The notes beneath the pieces were generated by a model. The model had not been told where the DNA came from. It was given only the letters and a program-made list of their open reading frames with translations, and searched no databases. Shown piece by piece: positions 43,801 to 50,950 of a stretch of DNA of 64,000 nt; within the stretch, counting starts at the first letter, position 1, and each line of letters begins with the position of its first letter. The translations under genes and the position numbers were made by a program. Origin of the DNA: JAGOBP01 sp964550855 (lineage in GTDB: Bacteria; Chloroflexota; Anaerolineae; Fen-1058); contig CAZKBQ010000012.1 in the NCBI GenBank assembly GCA_964550855.1, positions 1-64,000 on the forward strand, read 5' to 3'.

Positions 43801-44934
43801 CGTCCACGGGAACAGTTCGTTCTGGTAGAGGAATTCGGTATCAAAGCCGGTGCCGCCTGCCAGCATCCACGTATCCCAATCATGCCAGCCTTCCAGCGAG
43901 GTTGTCTGGACCCAGTTGGAGCCATCGGGCGGGACGACGCTCGCGGCCACGCGATTGGTTCCCAGATTGGGGATGACCAACATGCCCTGGTCGGCCGGAT
44001 TGTCGTCGGGATAGGCGGGATTGTAATCGGGGTTGGGAACCAGCGTCCCCGTGCCGTCCACCTGAATCATCGGTGGATTTACCACCCCATCGTGATTGCT
44101 GTCGCCGCTGAGGCATTTTCCGCCGGTGCCCGGAATGGGGATGTACGCGCCGTCGGCATCGACTGCGTACTGGCTGCCCAGCGGGTCCTCAGCCGAGTCG
44201 GGAGGGGCGTCAGGGTCGCCATACTTGTAATATTCCGTGCACAATGGATTACCGAACCAGTCGGTTGAGATTTGACCCAGAATGTCGCCGATGTGCCCTT
44301 CAAAGCCGTTCAGGCCCACCTCGCCGGGTACATCCATCGCGCCGTTGGGGCTGGTATTGTCGTTGAAGACCATGGCGCGCAGGGTGGTGGTGGGCAGCGG
44401 GTTCGGCTCCAACTCCACCACGATGGTGTTGTTGGCTGTGTCCAGCGGCAGGCTGAAGTGTTGCCCACCGATCATGTAGCCGTCGGCCACCACCGAGATC
44501 AGGAACTTTTTGACGCCGGGATGGGCGGCGATGTACGGCGACAGATCCAAGCCGTTGGCAAAATCGCTCTCCGTGCCCTGCGTGACGATGGGCGCGTCAC
44601 CCGACAACTTGTGAATCGACGGCCACTGGCAGTCGGCCAGCGTGGGATTCACCAGATTGCCGTTAGCGTCGTAAGGGCGGCAGTTCGCTTCCGAATCGTA
44701 GGGATCGCCCGTGTTGTCCTCGTTGATGAGGAATTTATACTGAGTGACGGGTTCGCCCAGTGCATGGCCGCCAGCGGCCCGGGCGCTGATGACGCTCAGG
44801 CGAATCACGTTGGATGTCGCGGCCGCCGGCTTGGCCAGCACGCCGGGGGCCGAAACCGGCACGGTCGAAACAATCAGTGCCAGCAGCAACGCCCAGCGGG
44901 CCAGCCGTGCCAACCTCGTTCGTGGTTGAATCAT
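37846..44934 (-). CDS. Giant secreted multi-domain protein (SdrD-B-like, IPT/TIG, beta-helix, jelly-roll modules)
   Basis: This 2362-residue protein starts with a Sec signal peptide (to about residue 35). Modules in order: several Cna-B/SdrD-B-like beta-sandwiches to about 1100 with repeated GNYLVQVEIP- or GDYLVTIWDD-type ends; an IPT/TIG-like domain near 1140-1210 (GSGSITIYGDAFGALPGSV); a jelly-roll module near 1220-1415 starting LDNFNRSTNSS; a right-handed parallel beta-helix near 1445-2020 with ladder strings such as NRFIANGG; and a second jelly-roll at 2138-2362 starting IDNFNRTTFGNN. No LPXTG, membrane helix or PEP-CTERM is seen. It probably forms an extracellular scaffold or glycan-binding fibre for the oxidases encoded next to it. 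Confidence 0.88.
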   Translation of the reverse strand: MIQPRTRLARLARWALLLALIVSTVPVSAPGVLAKPAAATSNVIRLSVISARAAGGHALGEPVTQYKFLINEDNTGDPYDSEANCRPYDANGNLVNPTLADCQWPSIHKLSGDAPIVTQGTESDFANGLDLSPYIAAHPGVKKFLISVVADGYMIGGQHFSLPLDTANNTIVVELEPNPLPTTTLRAMVFNDNTSPNGAMDVPGEVGLNGFEGHIGDILGQISTDWFGNPLCTEYYKYGDPDAPPDSAEDPLGSQYAVDADGAYIPIPGTGGKCLSGDSNHDGVVNPPMIQVDGTGTLVPNPDYNPAYPDDNPADQGMLVIPNLGTNRVAASVVPPDGSNWVQTTSLEGWHDWDTWMLAGGTGFDTEFLYQNELFPWTWFGFVQPKFDKPSPAATYTSVPGVGTHPGEVKGTVWGAKIYAPPQGGLPVTSLGIMGAKKDYRVDRPWIALSDLGNGDQMIYAGRGNPDGTFDIKNVPPGDYLVTIWDDPQNLILDGLQIPITVSNTVVYVGDTWNGQPGQIGLQGWFMRVNGYVFVDNGKAKDGTLLPSGSAENGKRDCYGPDRGADPVSGLPLGADPKTCEAGLPQQIVAMKMRSNNLTQHGSTGVTTDDNGYYEVKQVYPFTAWIVEEVYNDLYKTTGITYQADNEPTDPNTSQPREHTILGQGVDVNVMPILGLSGRLDWGVVPYSRTENGGIVGTVTYDVTRNELDPRYAVTEDWQPGIPGLRVKLYLPIKCTSPAQTCDPARRYQLETDGSYRKGQLLNVYVSERWDRPTGCVARDLNGDPLVQLALPVGPDGGCVDQSPMLGVQFGPNSDGTNFGATVDGNYGFGDGCFGAGGFEEDPSEAATIPGSNPGACANGEDPTPLTPGNYLVQVEIPNDPVLGHPLYKVTREEDINVFTGDTYVPQVPPPPCAGALHTVDVLGVPPDGPTATDNPTFAEEGGSPWEGKQTPLCDMKLIPVQNGKSIAPNFNFFTDVPLPSRYMGLTSDNLNISVDPRSTMFGEIANVPSNPVGVYDFAGRLVYTVQGDPNGIWEVLMPSSLDINCPTPSGVCPGMYRFVGNDPGQPYHRNPNWNPQYQTISANFEAWPGVTNPADVAPMPMAVTIEMQGARATALAVCALPSATPKFFAVDRPYVIGSGSITIYGDAFGALPGSVTLDGTPLSTSAGWTNNTITATVPAGFPVGPHQLLVTTIDGQRIVNGLTVHVLNNFGPFPTTSVLDNFNRSTNSSNQPLGTALWSGDSNSSTRFRITPLTPSATANQLQVLAGGTVWWRSGNFGANQEAYFTFTKVATGSARQSLLLKVNGTNLNSTNSTWLEVGYSAANGGNVTVVSKSQGQSAANAVTQATLPATFAAGDQLGVRALSDGTVIVYKNGLELGRTNFSALAGMTGTIGLRFTGTSNGNDARLDNFGGGSLANVPVYAPPILEVGPGKTYDPVASLQIDPVTGLPYEHALQDALNAAAGMNNALVVVYPNAAKDNSNPAGEYFENIVMHSPVKLQGVGPGGIYTDTDNIAHVVPGAILDGIGYSPDATPSTDWYALVNSLLTPDPNGGDPTAIGNPNISDGEVVYVLPTSTNQFGAAFKASIDGFTIQGGDQLGFPANVNEIGGGQTNGGRPTFQGDVPTQGGGIYVHGYAHYLQITNNIVQSNGGAYGAGVRVGTPTYDNHNDNLRIAYNRFIANGGTNLAGAIGLFKGADGYEVDHNDLCGNYSSEYGGGISHFGRSNNGQIHDNRIYYNQSVDEAGGIMIGGELPNNPSANYGTANGPQGAGPVNVYNNLIQSNIAGDDGGGLRFLMAGNFPYNVYNNFIVNNVSTHEGGGVAIDDAPNIRFYNNTVMKNLSTDTATTAAFNTPYVAGLSTGGNSAQLQATLPNGSLTFSNPLLFNNIFWDNRSGTYDPATAKVEGIGLPGDATPIRHWDMGDTTGSLQLSPTNSVLYGQGDVSNIAASATNLVGVDPQVAAMYDTQLSVYPWRSPAFTAPVIIAVDQPGVLPGNYRLGADSPAINMGAFSKGGISAPPFDIDNVSRPQGCGFDSGASEAAQPSCTGTLTVDRAIGNAAAIADNFQVLVDGVPVSSFPATLTLLAGSHSVTGANPVVGAAFDAVFSGDCAPGGTFSLAIDGSATCTVTFNDKPFPLVSTVIDNFNRTTFGNNWRGNGSYGIFSNSEADVTGNGYRYWCGSTSGGNTCTGNAASIFGANQEAYYTLTKVVASATEQDVLLKIAGLGTTNPGNSTSMIEIQYNASTNPDQILVNTYCGSSVSGCTGGGNPRQGWRTQATFSVANGYFINGDVLGARALADGTVNVYRIRGGTATLIGSANITAGTSGWPTTLAADGGRLGVWFIRPGNLAAPNDVRFDNFSGGTLP

Positions 44935-44960
44935 CGTGCTTACCTCCTCCCGGATAACGG

Positions 44961-45314
44961 TTATGCGCTGCGGATAAGGGCGACCAGATCGGCGCTGTCA
45001 GTCGCCACAACCTGCTTGAACTCGTATTGCTCGATGGTGTTGTCGTCCATGCGAATGACCAGCACGCGCAGCCGGTGCGCCGGTTGATGCTCTCTCAGTC
45101 GTTGCAACAGCAGCGCGGCAGTGGCTTGCTCGCTGTCGTTCACCACGATGATGTCGGGCTGCCAGTCATACACCCTGTCCAGAAAATTGATGCCGCCGTC
45201 AAGTGTGATGTCGGCCACTTCCAGATCGCTGGCGGTCACCAGTAACTCCATCAGGCTGGCGTCAAAGACTGAACCGTTATGGATGACCAGCACACGCTGG
45301 CGGGAATGGGTCAT
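44961..45314 (-). CDS. Receiver-like protein with degenerate phosphoacceptor
   Basis: The 117-residue protein has the alternating strand-helix pattern of a response regulator receiver (RVLVIHNGSVFDASLMELL at the start). The phosphoacceptor strand reads PDIIVVND, putting Asn where Asp is expected, and the usual acidic pair after the first strand is missing. It may be a pseudo-receiver that binds a partner without phosphorylation. It is the first gene before the giant surface protein (26 bp) and lies downstream of the two-component genes. Confidence 0.7.
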   Translation of the reverse strand: MTHSRQRVLVIHNGSVFDASLMELLVTASDLEVADITLDGGINFLDRVYDWQPDIIVVNDSEQATAALLLQRLREHQPAHRLRVLVIRMDDNTIEQYEFKQVVATDSADLVALIRSA

Positions 45315-45435
45315 CGTTCACACCGGCCTGCGCCAGTCTGCGCGGGTTGTCTCTTCGTTTGTGACTGTGCTGCAAATTGATTGGTTGAAGGCAAACTTCA
45401 GGCTGAGGGTATTGTGCGCTTAATGCGAGGTGAAA

Positions 45436-45476
45436 CCTATAGCTAGTTGACTAGTCGCCAGACTAATCTCAGACTA
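45436..45476 (-). promoter_or_regulatory. Candidate promoter with three phased GACTA direct repeats
   Basis: On the plus strand GACTA occurs at 45449, 45461 and 45472, spaced 12 and 11 bp, close to one helical turn; two copies are longer (CAGACTA). On the minus strand they lie just upstream of a -10-like TATAGG (45441-45436) with no good -35. This is the layout of an activator-dependent promoter, 120 bp before the pseudo-receiver gene. The rest of the 280-bp gap (45315-45594) shows nothing else. Confidence 0.45.
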
Positions 45477-45594
45477 TCTTGACAGGTCGGCCATTACTTT
45501 CGCAGGGGGCGGTGCGACTGGCGGTTAGGGTGGGGTATATTTGATCCGGCGAGGGTGGCGAATTGGTTAGGAAATCCAGACAAATCGCTGTGGC

Positions 45595-46569
45595 TCACTC
45601 GGCGGGCGGAAAGAGGCCGTGAGTGCGCGCGTATTTGTCGATGTCGCGCCGGCTGTGCAGGTGCAGCTTGGCCAGCACATTCTGCACATGGTTCTTCACC
45701 GTGTTTTCACTGATGACAAACTGCTGCGCAATTTCGCGGTTGGACGCGCCGCGCGCCAGCAGGCGGACGATCTCCGTTTCGCGCGGCGTCAGCGCGATGG
45801 TCGGCAGATCGTCGGCGGCGGGTTCGGGCAGGCGTGAGAACTCATCGAGGATGCGGCTGGCCAGTCGGGGCGAGATGGCCGCTTCGCCGTAGCGCACGCC
45901 GCGCACCCGGCTCACCAGTTCGGCCGCGCTGACATTCTTGAGCAGATAGCCCAGGCCGCCCGCGCGGACGGCCGCAAACAGATGCTCGTCGTCGTCGTGA
46001 ACGGTGAGGAATACGATTTTGGTGGCGGGCACTTCGGCCAGGATGGCGCGCGTCGCTTCCAGCCCGGTGCCGTCCGGCAGGCTGATGTCCATCAAGATCA
46101 GATCGGGCTGCACTTCGCGGGCCAGCGCCACCGCCTCGCGCACCGAGCCGGCTTCACCCACCACCTTGAAATCGGGCTGGGCTGCCAGCAGGCGCACCAG
46201 GCCGCTGCGAAACAGCACGTGATCATCCACCAGCATCAGGTGCAGCGGCGGCAGTGCCGACGCGGATTTACGCGCCTGTTGCACCGCCGCCACAGTTCGG
46301 GTGACCTGCTGCGGCAGGCTGACCGTCCCCTCGCCAAAGACCGCGCCATACTCGTCCAGCAGTTGATTGAGCGTGCCGATCGGATCGGCCTGGTTGAACT
46401 CCAGCACCACGCCCTGTTCATCGAGGCGTAACGCGGGCACTCGCCGCGCCACCGCCAGCGCCGTGGGCACACCCACCAGCCGCACATAGCGCTGAACAAC
46501 GGAGGTCAGCACCGCGCCGAAGCTGTCAGCATCGACCGGTGGATTTCCGAATGTATCGACTTCAGTCAT
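45595..46569 (-). CDS. LuxR/NarL-family response regulator
   Basis: The 324-residue protein has an unusual N-terminal extension of about 105 residues, a receiver domain with LMLVDDH and the phosphoacceptor Asp in LILMDISLPDG, and a C-terminal LuxR helix-turn-helix (LTPRETEIVRLLARGASNRE). It should bind DNA when phosphorylated by the sensor kinase encoded two genes upstream. The extension has no clear homology and may sense a ligand. The direct repeats in front of the next operon are possible targets. Confidence 0.92.
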   Translation of the reverse strand: MTEVDTFGNPPVDADSFGAVLTSVVQRYVRLVGVPTALAVARRVPALRLDEQGVVLEFNQADPIGTLNQLLDEYGAVFGEGTVSLPQQVTRTVAAVQQARKSASALPPLHLMLVDDHVLFRSGLVRLLAAQPDFKVVGEAGSVREAVALAREVQPDLILMDISLPDGTGLEATRAILAEVPATKIVFLTVHDDDEHLFAAVRAGGLGYLLKNVSAAELVSRVRGVRYGEAAISPRLASRILDEFSRLPEPAADDLPTIALTPRETEIVRLLARGASNREIAQQFVISENTVKNHVQNVLAKLHLHSRRDIDKYARTHGLFPPAE

Positions 46570-46578
46570 GGCTTCGGA

Positions 46579-46869
46579 TCATTTTTCAAAGGCTCGGCGC
46601 ATGCGGTAAAAGCCCACAATCACAAACAGGAAACCGGCGCCTACCAGCAGTCGATGGACGACTTCGTTAACCTGCAGGTTCTCGTGAAAGATCACAAACA
46701 GGGCTGTCTCGATAAAATGAGCCAGCCCCAGAATCATGACGCCGATGAGCAGCACGCGCAGCCCGATGGCCAGCTGTCCGCCGATGCGCGGCCGGGCGTG
46801 ATAGGCGATGACGGCGGCGACGACCAGCATAATGTCCAACACAAACGAGATGATTTGCAAAGTGTCCAT
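46579..46869 (-). CDS. Small three-helix membrane protein between kinase and regulator
   Basis: This 96-residue protein has three hydrophobic helices (about residues 5-22, 34-55 and 72-88) joined by short charged loops (YHARPR, HENLQVNEVVHR). I do not recognise a family. Its place, 10 bp after the sensor kinase and nine bases before the response regulator, suggests an accessory sensor subunit. The ATG at 46869 was chosen because the upstream frame overlaps the kinase gene. Confidence 0.78.
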   Translation of the reverse strand: MDTLQIISFVLDIMLVVAAVIAYHARPRIGGQLAIGLRVLLIGVMILGLAHFIETALFVIFHENLQVNEVVHRLLVGAGFLFVIVGFYRMRRAFEK

Positions 46870-46879
46870 GAAAAGTGCA

Positions 46880-48268
46880 TTACTCCATGATTGGGATTCG
46901 TCCAACCTCAGCCGATGAGACTGCCTTGCCCTGCCATTCCAGCGCCGGGTGGCGGTCGTTCGCGTGGCGATCAAGCGGCAGATAACAGATCAAGCGTGTG
47001 CCGCGGCCGGGCGTGCTGTGAATGCGCAGCCGGCCGTTTACGCCGCGCAAGCGCTCGCTGATCATCGTCAGGCCGTGATGGTCGGCGTTGCCGCGCTCGG
47101 CCGGCTTAAATCCCTGACCGTCGTCCGTCACGGTCACGATCAGCTGATCGTCACCCCAGAACAGCACCACCTGCGCTTCGTAGGCGTGCGCGTGTCGCTG
47201 GACGTTGTTCAGCCCTTCGCGCACCAGACCAAACACCACCGCGTGCAGCGCCGGCGACAGCTGCATCGGTTCGCCGTACATCCCAAAGGAAATGCGCACC
47301 CGGCTGCGGCGCGCCACCAGGCGCGAGTAGTTGCGCAACGCCTCCACGAGATCACCGCCTTCCTGGTGTCGCAGCACTGACAACTGATCGCGCACCTGCA
47401 GGTAGGCGTCGCCGGCCACTTCGCGCAGCAGCGTCAGTTCCTGCCGCCAGCTGTCCTCCGTCAGATGTGAATTCTCCAGTATCAATCGATCGAGACCCAG
47501 GTGCAGGTAACCCAGATGCTGCGCCAGCGAATCGTGCAGCTCGTGCGCCAGCTGACGCCGCTCCTCAGAGCGAGCCTGGTCTTCGGCCTGTGTCAGCGTC
47601 TGCGGCTGCGCGATCGCCATGGCCATGGCCAGCGCAATTTGTGGCGCGACACTGCTCAGAAAGTGCAGCTGCTGCTGATCGACCAGCGCCTCGGGTTGAA
47701 ACTGCAGCCGCAGCACGCCAATCAACAGGTTGTCATAGACCAGCGGCTGGCAGTATTCTTTCAGATCCGATCGGAAGTGGGGCAGATGCGTGCGCACACA
47801 CGCTTTACACTGAGCGTGCGCGGGGTTCGGCGGCTGGCTGGCTTCGTCGGTGTCGGCCACCAGATCAAACAGCGCGGCCCGATGATCGTAGCGATACAGG
47901 CGCGCCCGCTGGATCGGCAGCAGCTCGGCGGGCAGATGCACCACGTAGCGGGTCAGCTCATCCCAGCCGTGATGGGCGTCCAGCTGCTCGGCCACGCGCT
48001 GATGCCGCACGTGCGACGCCACGACGCCGGCCTGTTCGGCCAGCGTGCGCGCCAGCAACGTCAGGATCAACCAGATGGTAATCGGCAGCAGCAGGCTGTA
48101 GGCGAGGATCTCCAGCGAATCGATGTTGACTTCCAGCTGATGTTCCAGCTGCTCGAATAGATACCCCAGCAGGCCGCACCCGATGGCGATCCACCAACGC
48201 CAACGGGCCAGCAGCTGCCAGGGTTGGGCTGTTGCCAGCTGCGATCTAAGAAGCGTTTCGACGGCCAT
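46880..48268 (-). CDS. Sensor histidine kinase (NarL-type, HisKA_3)
   Basis: The 462-residue protein has two N-terminal membrane helices (about residues 23-40 and 53-75), a GAF-like domain (about 100-245) and a HisKA_3 domain with phospho-His in RRQLAHELHDSLAQHLG. The C-terminal HATPase has DDGQGFKP and GLTMISERLRG. A CKACVRTHLPHFRSDLKEYC stretch in the GAF part has Cys and His that could bind metal or sense redox. The ATG at 48268 has an AGGAGC site. It pairs with the LuxR regulator downstream. Confidence 0.92.
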   Translation of the reverse strand: MAVETLLRSQLATAQPWQLLARWRWWIAIGCGLLGYLFEQLEHQLEVNIDSLEILAYSLLLPITIWLILTLLARTLAEQAGVVASHVRHQRVAEQLDAHHGWDELTRYVVHLPAELLPIQRARLYRYDHRAALFDLVADTDEASQPPNPAHAQCKACVRTHLPHFRSDLKEYCQPLVYDNLLIGVLRLQFQPEALVDQQQLHFLSSVAPQIALAMAMAIAQPQTLTQAEDQARSEERRQLAHELHDSLAQHLGYLHLGLDRLILENSHLTEDSWRQELTLLREVAGDAYLQVRDQLSVLRHQEGGDLVEALRNYSRLVARRSRVRISFGMYGEPMQLSPALHAVVFGLVREGLNNVQRHAHAYEAQVVLFWGDDQLIVTVTDDGQGFKPAERGNADHHGLTMISERLRGVNGRLRIHSTPGRGTRLICYLPLDRHANDRHPALEWQGKAVSSAEVGRIPIME

Positions 48269-48478
48269 GTGTGCGCTCCTGTTCCACGCGTGGCGCGCTT
48301 CGCTTGCGCGCGGCGCCTGCGACAGCCGGTACACGCTGACAACGTCAGCTGATCAAATCTTTACGAAAATGGCACAAACATCGGGCTGGGGAATTTGGCT
48401 GCCCCAATGTTACCTCTGTTCAAGAGGACGGATTGTTAGAATTTGGTTGCAATTAAGCTGCGAGAGGTTTGAGCGGCT

Positions 48479-49057
48479 TCAGAGCAAGACGGCCTGATAG
48501 TCGTCGGGCGTATCGATGTCGCGCAATACGCTGTCGTCGTCGACGATGACGTAGCGGATGTGATCGGCGTGGGCGTGGATCAGGTCGCGCAGCATGGCCT
48601 GGGGCGGCAGCGCGAGGATGGCCGGCCACATGGAGCGCGGGATCAGAATCGGGTGGCCGCGTTTCATTTTGAAGGAGGGGATGATCAGGCGATCGGGCTC
48701 GGCGGCCTCGATCACGCGTTGCACAATCTCGCGCCGCAGCCGCGGTTGATCGCCCAACACGATCAGTGCGGCGTCCACCGACGAGGGCAGGGCGCGCAGA
48801 CCCGTCTGGATGGACACCAGCATGTCGGCGCGGGCATAATCGGGATTGAAGACGCAGCGCACGCGCCGAGGGCTCAACTGCGCCTCAATGCGCTCGTGTT
48901 CGTGGCCGGTGACGACGACGAGATCGCGCACCTGCGGACAGGCGGCGATCTCGTCGATGATCGTTTCGATGACGGTGGATACGCCGTAAGGCAGCAGCAG
49001 CTTGTTTTGCCCCATGCGGCGCGACTGGCCGGCGGCCAGCACAATTGCGGCGATCAT
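48479..49057 (-). CDS. MocA-like nucleotidyltransferase
   Basis: The 192-residue protein has the GT-A fold of molybdenum cofactor cytidylyltransferases: LAAGQSRRMGQNKLLLP at the N-terminus, VVVTGHEHERIEA, a central LGDQPRLRREIVQRV and a late RGHPILIP. MocA adds CMP to the molybdenum cofactor for hydroxylases of the xanthine oxidase family. A large subunit of that family is encoded 5 kb upstream. It overlaps the zinc-ribbon gene by four bases. Confidence 0.85.
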   Translation of the reverse strand: MIAAIVLAAGQSRRMGQNKLLLPYGVSTVIETIIDEIAACPQVRDLVVVTGHEHERIEAQLSPRRVRCVFNPDYARADMLVSIQTGLRALPSSVDAALIVLGDQPRLRREIVQRVIEAAEPDRLIIPSFKMKRGHPILIPRSMWPAILALPPQAMLRDLIHAHADHIRYVIVDDDSVLRDIDTPDDYQAVLL

Positions 49058-49266
49058 CGGTCGGGCAGGGGGCCGGCCTCAAAGCCGGCGCAGTCGATCA
49101 CGGGCAGACGCGGATACCTGGGAAAGCGCGCGTCGACTTCGGATCGACGGCAGAGATAGAACGTGCTGCCGCGCGGCGTTTCGATGATTCTGGCGTGGCG
49201 GCAGCGCGCGCACAACCCCACCGGGTCGAGCCGCGCCCATTCGTCGGGAGTGGCCGGATCGCGCAT
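49054..49266 (-). CDS. Small Cys-containing conserved protein
   Basis: The 70-residue protein has CARCRHARII near the start, then STFYLCRRSEVD, FPRYPRLPV and a final CAGFE. The four Cys residues suggest a small zinc site. Similar short proteins with a Y-L-C-R-R-S and a P-x-Y-P-x-L-P-V string occur in Chloroflexota and relatives, with no known role. The stop overlaps the MocA-like start (ATGA), so the two are coupled. Confidence 0.75.
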   Translation of the reverse strand: MRDPATPDEWARLDPVGLCARCRHARIIETPRGSTFYLCRRSEVDARFPRYPRLPVIDCAGFEAGPLPDR

Positions 49267-49278
49267 CGGCTCGATCGG

Positions 49279-49305
49279 GAACGGCCGGCGGCCGGCCGGC
49301 CGTTC
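49279..49305. other. GC-rich intergenic hairpin
   Basis: GAACGGCCGGC (49279-49289) pairs perfectly with GCCGGCCGTTC (49295-49305). It follows the FKBP gene stop on the minus strand, without a T-run. Confidence 0.6.
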
Positions 49306-49314
49306 TAAGTGAAA

Positions 49315-50079
49315 TTACTTAATTTCCAGCAGTTCCACGTCGAAGATCAACGTGGCGTTGGGCGGGATCGAACCGGCGCCCTGGGCGCCGTAGCCCAGCT
49401 CGGGCGGGATGGTCAGCGTGCGCTTGCCGCCGACCTTCAGGCCGACCAGCCCCTGATCCCAGCCGGGGATCACTTGCCCGGCGCCCAGCACAAATGTGAA
49501 CGGCTGCTTGCCCACCGAGCTATCGAACACCGTGCCGTCGGTCAGCTTGCCGGTGTAATTCACCACCAGCGTGTCGCCGTCCTTGGCGGCCGCGCCCGTG
49601 CCGGCCTGTGTGTCTTCAATCTTCACTTCCGGCGCGGGCTTGGTGTCCAGCAGTTCGACAATGAAGGTCAACGTGGCATTGGGCGGAATGACGTTGCCCG
49701 CGCCCTGGCTGCCGTAGGCCAGACTGGGCGGAATGACCAGCCGTCGTGTGCCGCCTACTTTCATCGAGCCGACGCCTTCGGACCAGCCGGGGATGACGCG
49801 GTTTAACGGAAACGTCACGGCCCCGCCGTGTTGGCGCGAAGCATCGAACACGGTGCCGTTGTCCAGCGTGCCGGTGTATTGCACGGTCACATAATCGGTG
49901 GGGCCGGGCTGTGCGCCGGTGCCGGTCACCAGATCGACGTATTTCAGGCCGGAGGCCGTCGTCGTCAAAGTCTCGTTTGAAGCGGCCGGAGCGTTGGCCG
50001 CCGGCGCGGCCGTTCCGCTGCACGCCGCCAAAACCATCAGTCCGGCGCTGGCCGCCAAAATCCACCACATGCGTTTCAT
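49315..50079 (-). CDS. Lipoprotein with two FKBP-type peptidyl-prolyl isomerase domains, copy 1
   Basis: The 254-residue protein has a lipobox (LAACSG), a short linker and two FKBP domains (about 40-145 and 150-254). Each has the VxYTGxLxDGTVFD strand and a V-I-P-G-W-x-x-G loop; each ends in GAGxIPPNATLxFxVELL. It should catalyse prolyl isomerisation of exported proteins outside the membrane. The ATG at 50079 has a GGAG site. It follows a paralogue after 25 bp. Confidence 0.93.
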   Translation of the reverse strand: MKRMWWILAASAGLMVLAACSGTAAPAANAPAASNETLTTTASGLKYVDLVTGTGAQPGPTDYVTVQYTGTLDNGTVFDASRQHGGAVTFPLNRVIPGWSEGVGSMKVGGTRRLVIPPSLAYGSQGAGNVIPPNATLTFIVELLDTKPAPEVKIEDTQAGTGAAAKDGDTLVVNYTGKLTDGTVFDSSVGKQPFTFVLGAGQVIPGWDQGLVGLKVGGKRTLTIPPELGYGAQGAGSIPPNATLIFDVELLEIK

Positions 50080-50104
50080 TGCTTCTCCATCCTTCTTTAG
50101 GGTG

Positions 50105-50929
50105 CTATTTCACTTCGATTAATTCGACTTCAAAGATCAACGTGGCATTGGGCGGGACGGGGTCAGAGCCTTGCGGGCCGTAACCCAGTTCCGGCGGAAT
50201 GGTCAGGATGCGTTTGCCGCCCACCTTCATGCCGGGCAGACCCTGATCCCAACCGGCGATGACCTGACCCACGCCCAGCTTAAAAGTGAAGGGCGGCTTG
50301 CCGGCGGTGCTGTCAAACACGTGGCCGTCGGTCAGCGTGCCCGTATAATTCACCGTCAGCGTCTGGCCGGCGGCGGCTACTGCGCCGGTGCCCACCACCA
50401 CATCTTCGATCTTGACCTGCGGAGCGGGCCGCGTGCCCAGCAGCTCCACCGTGAAGTACAGCGTGGCGTTCGGCGGAATGGCGCCGTTGCCGGCGCCGGT
50501 CTCGCCATAGGCCAGGCTGGGCGGGATGATCAGCTTGCGCGTGCCGCCCACCTTCATGGTGCTGACGCCTTCGGCCCAGCCCGGAATCTGCCGGGCGATC
50601 CCGTCCAGGGGGATGTCGGCCGGGGTGCCATACTGCCAGGTGGAGCCGATGAGCGTGCCGTCGGCCAGGGTGGCCGTGAATTGCAGCGTCACCCAATCGG
50701 TGCTGGCGGGCGTGGCCCCGGTGCCGACGGTTAGATCGACGTACTTGAGGCCCGAAATGGTCTTGATGGTATTTGGTTCATCTGTCGGCTGTGCGGGTGC
50801 GGTCGTGGGCGGCGCACCGGTGGGCGGCGCGCTGGTGGGCGGCGCACCGGTGGGCGTGGCGGCCGGACTGCACGCCGCCGCGCTTAGCAATACCATCGCC
50901 ACAACTATCAGCCACTTAATACGCTTCAT
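50105..50929 (-). CDS. Lipoprotein with two FKBP-type peptidyl-prolyl isomerase domains, copy 2
   Basis: The 274-residue protein has a lipobox (SAAACSP), a linker of near-repeat GAPPTSAPPTGAPPT type, and two FKBP domains. The first domain has GTLIGSTWQYG in place of the usual DGTVFD strand, so it is more diverged; the second is standard (DGHVFDST and QVIAGWDQGLPGMKVG). It is clearly a tandem duplicate of the next gene. AAGGC precedes the ATG. Confidence 0.93.
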   Translation of the reverse strand: MKRIKWLIVVAMVLLSAAACSPAATPTGAPPTSAPPTGAPPTTAPAQPTDEPNTIKTISGLKYVDLTVGTGATPASTDWVTLQFTATLADGTLIGSTWQYGTPADIPLDGIARQIPGWAEGVSTMKVGGTRKLIIPPSLAYGETGAGNGAIPPNATLYFTVELLGTRPAPQVKIEDVVVGTGAVAAAGQTLTVNYTGTLTDGHVFDSTAGKPPFTFKLGVGQVIAGWDQGLPGMKVGGKRILTIPPELGYGPQGSDPVPPNATLIFEVELIEVK

Positions 50930-50950
50930 GCCTTGTGATCCTTGTTGGTC

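Noticed and set aside
45479..45484. TTGACA as a plus-strand -35 element
   Set aside because: No -10 element lies at the right distance and no plus-strand gene follows.
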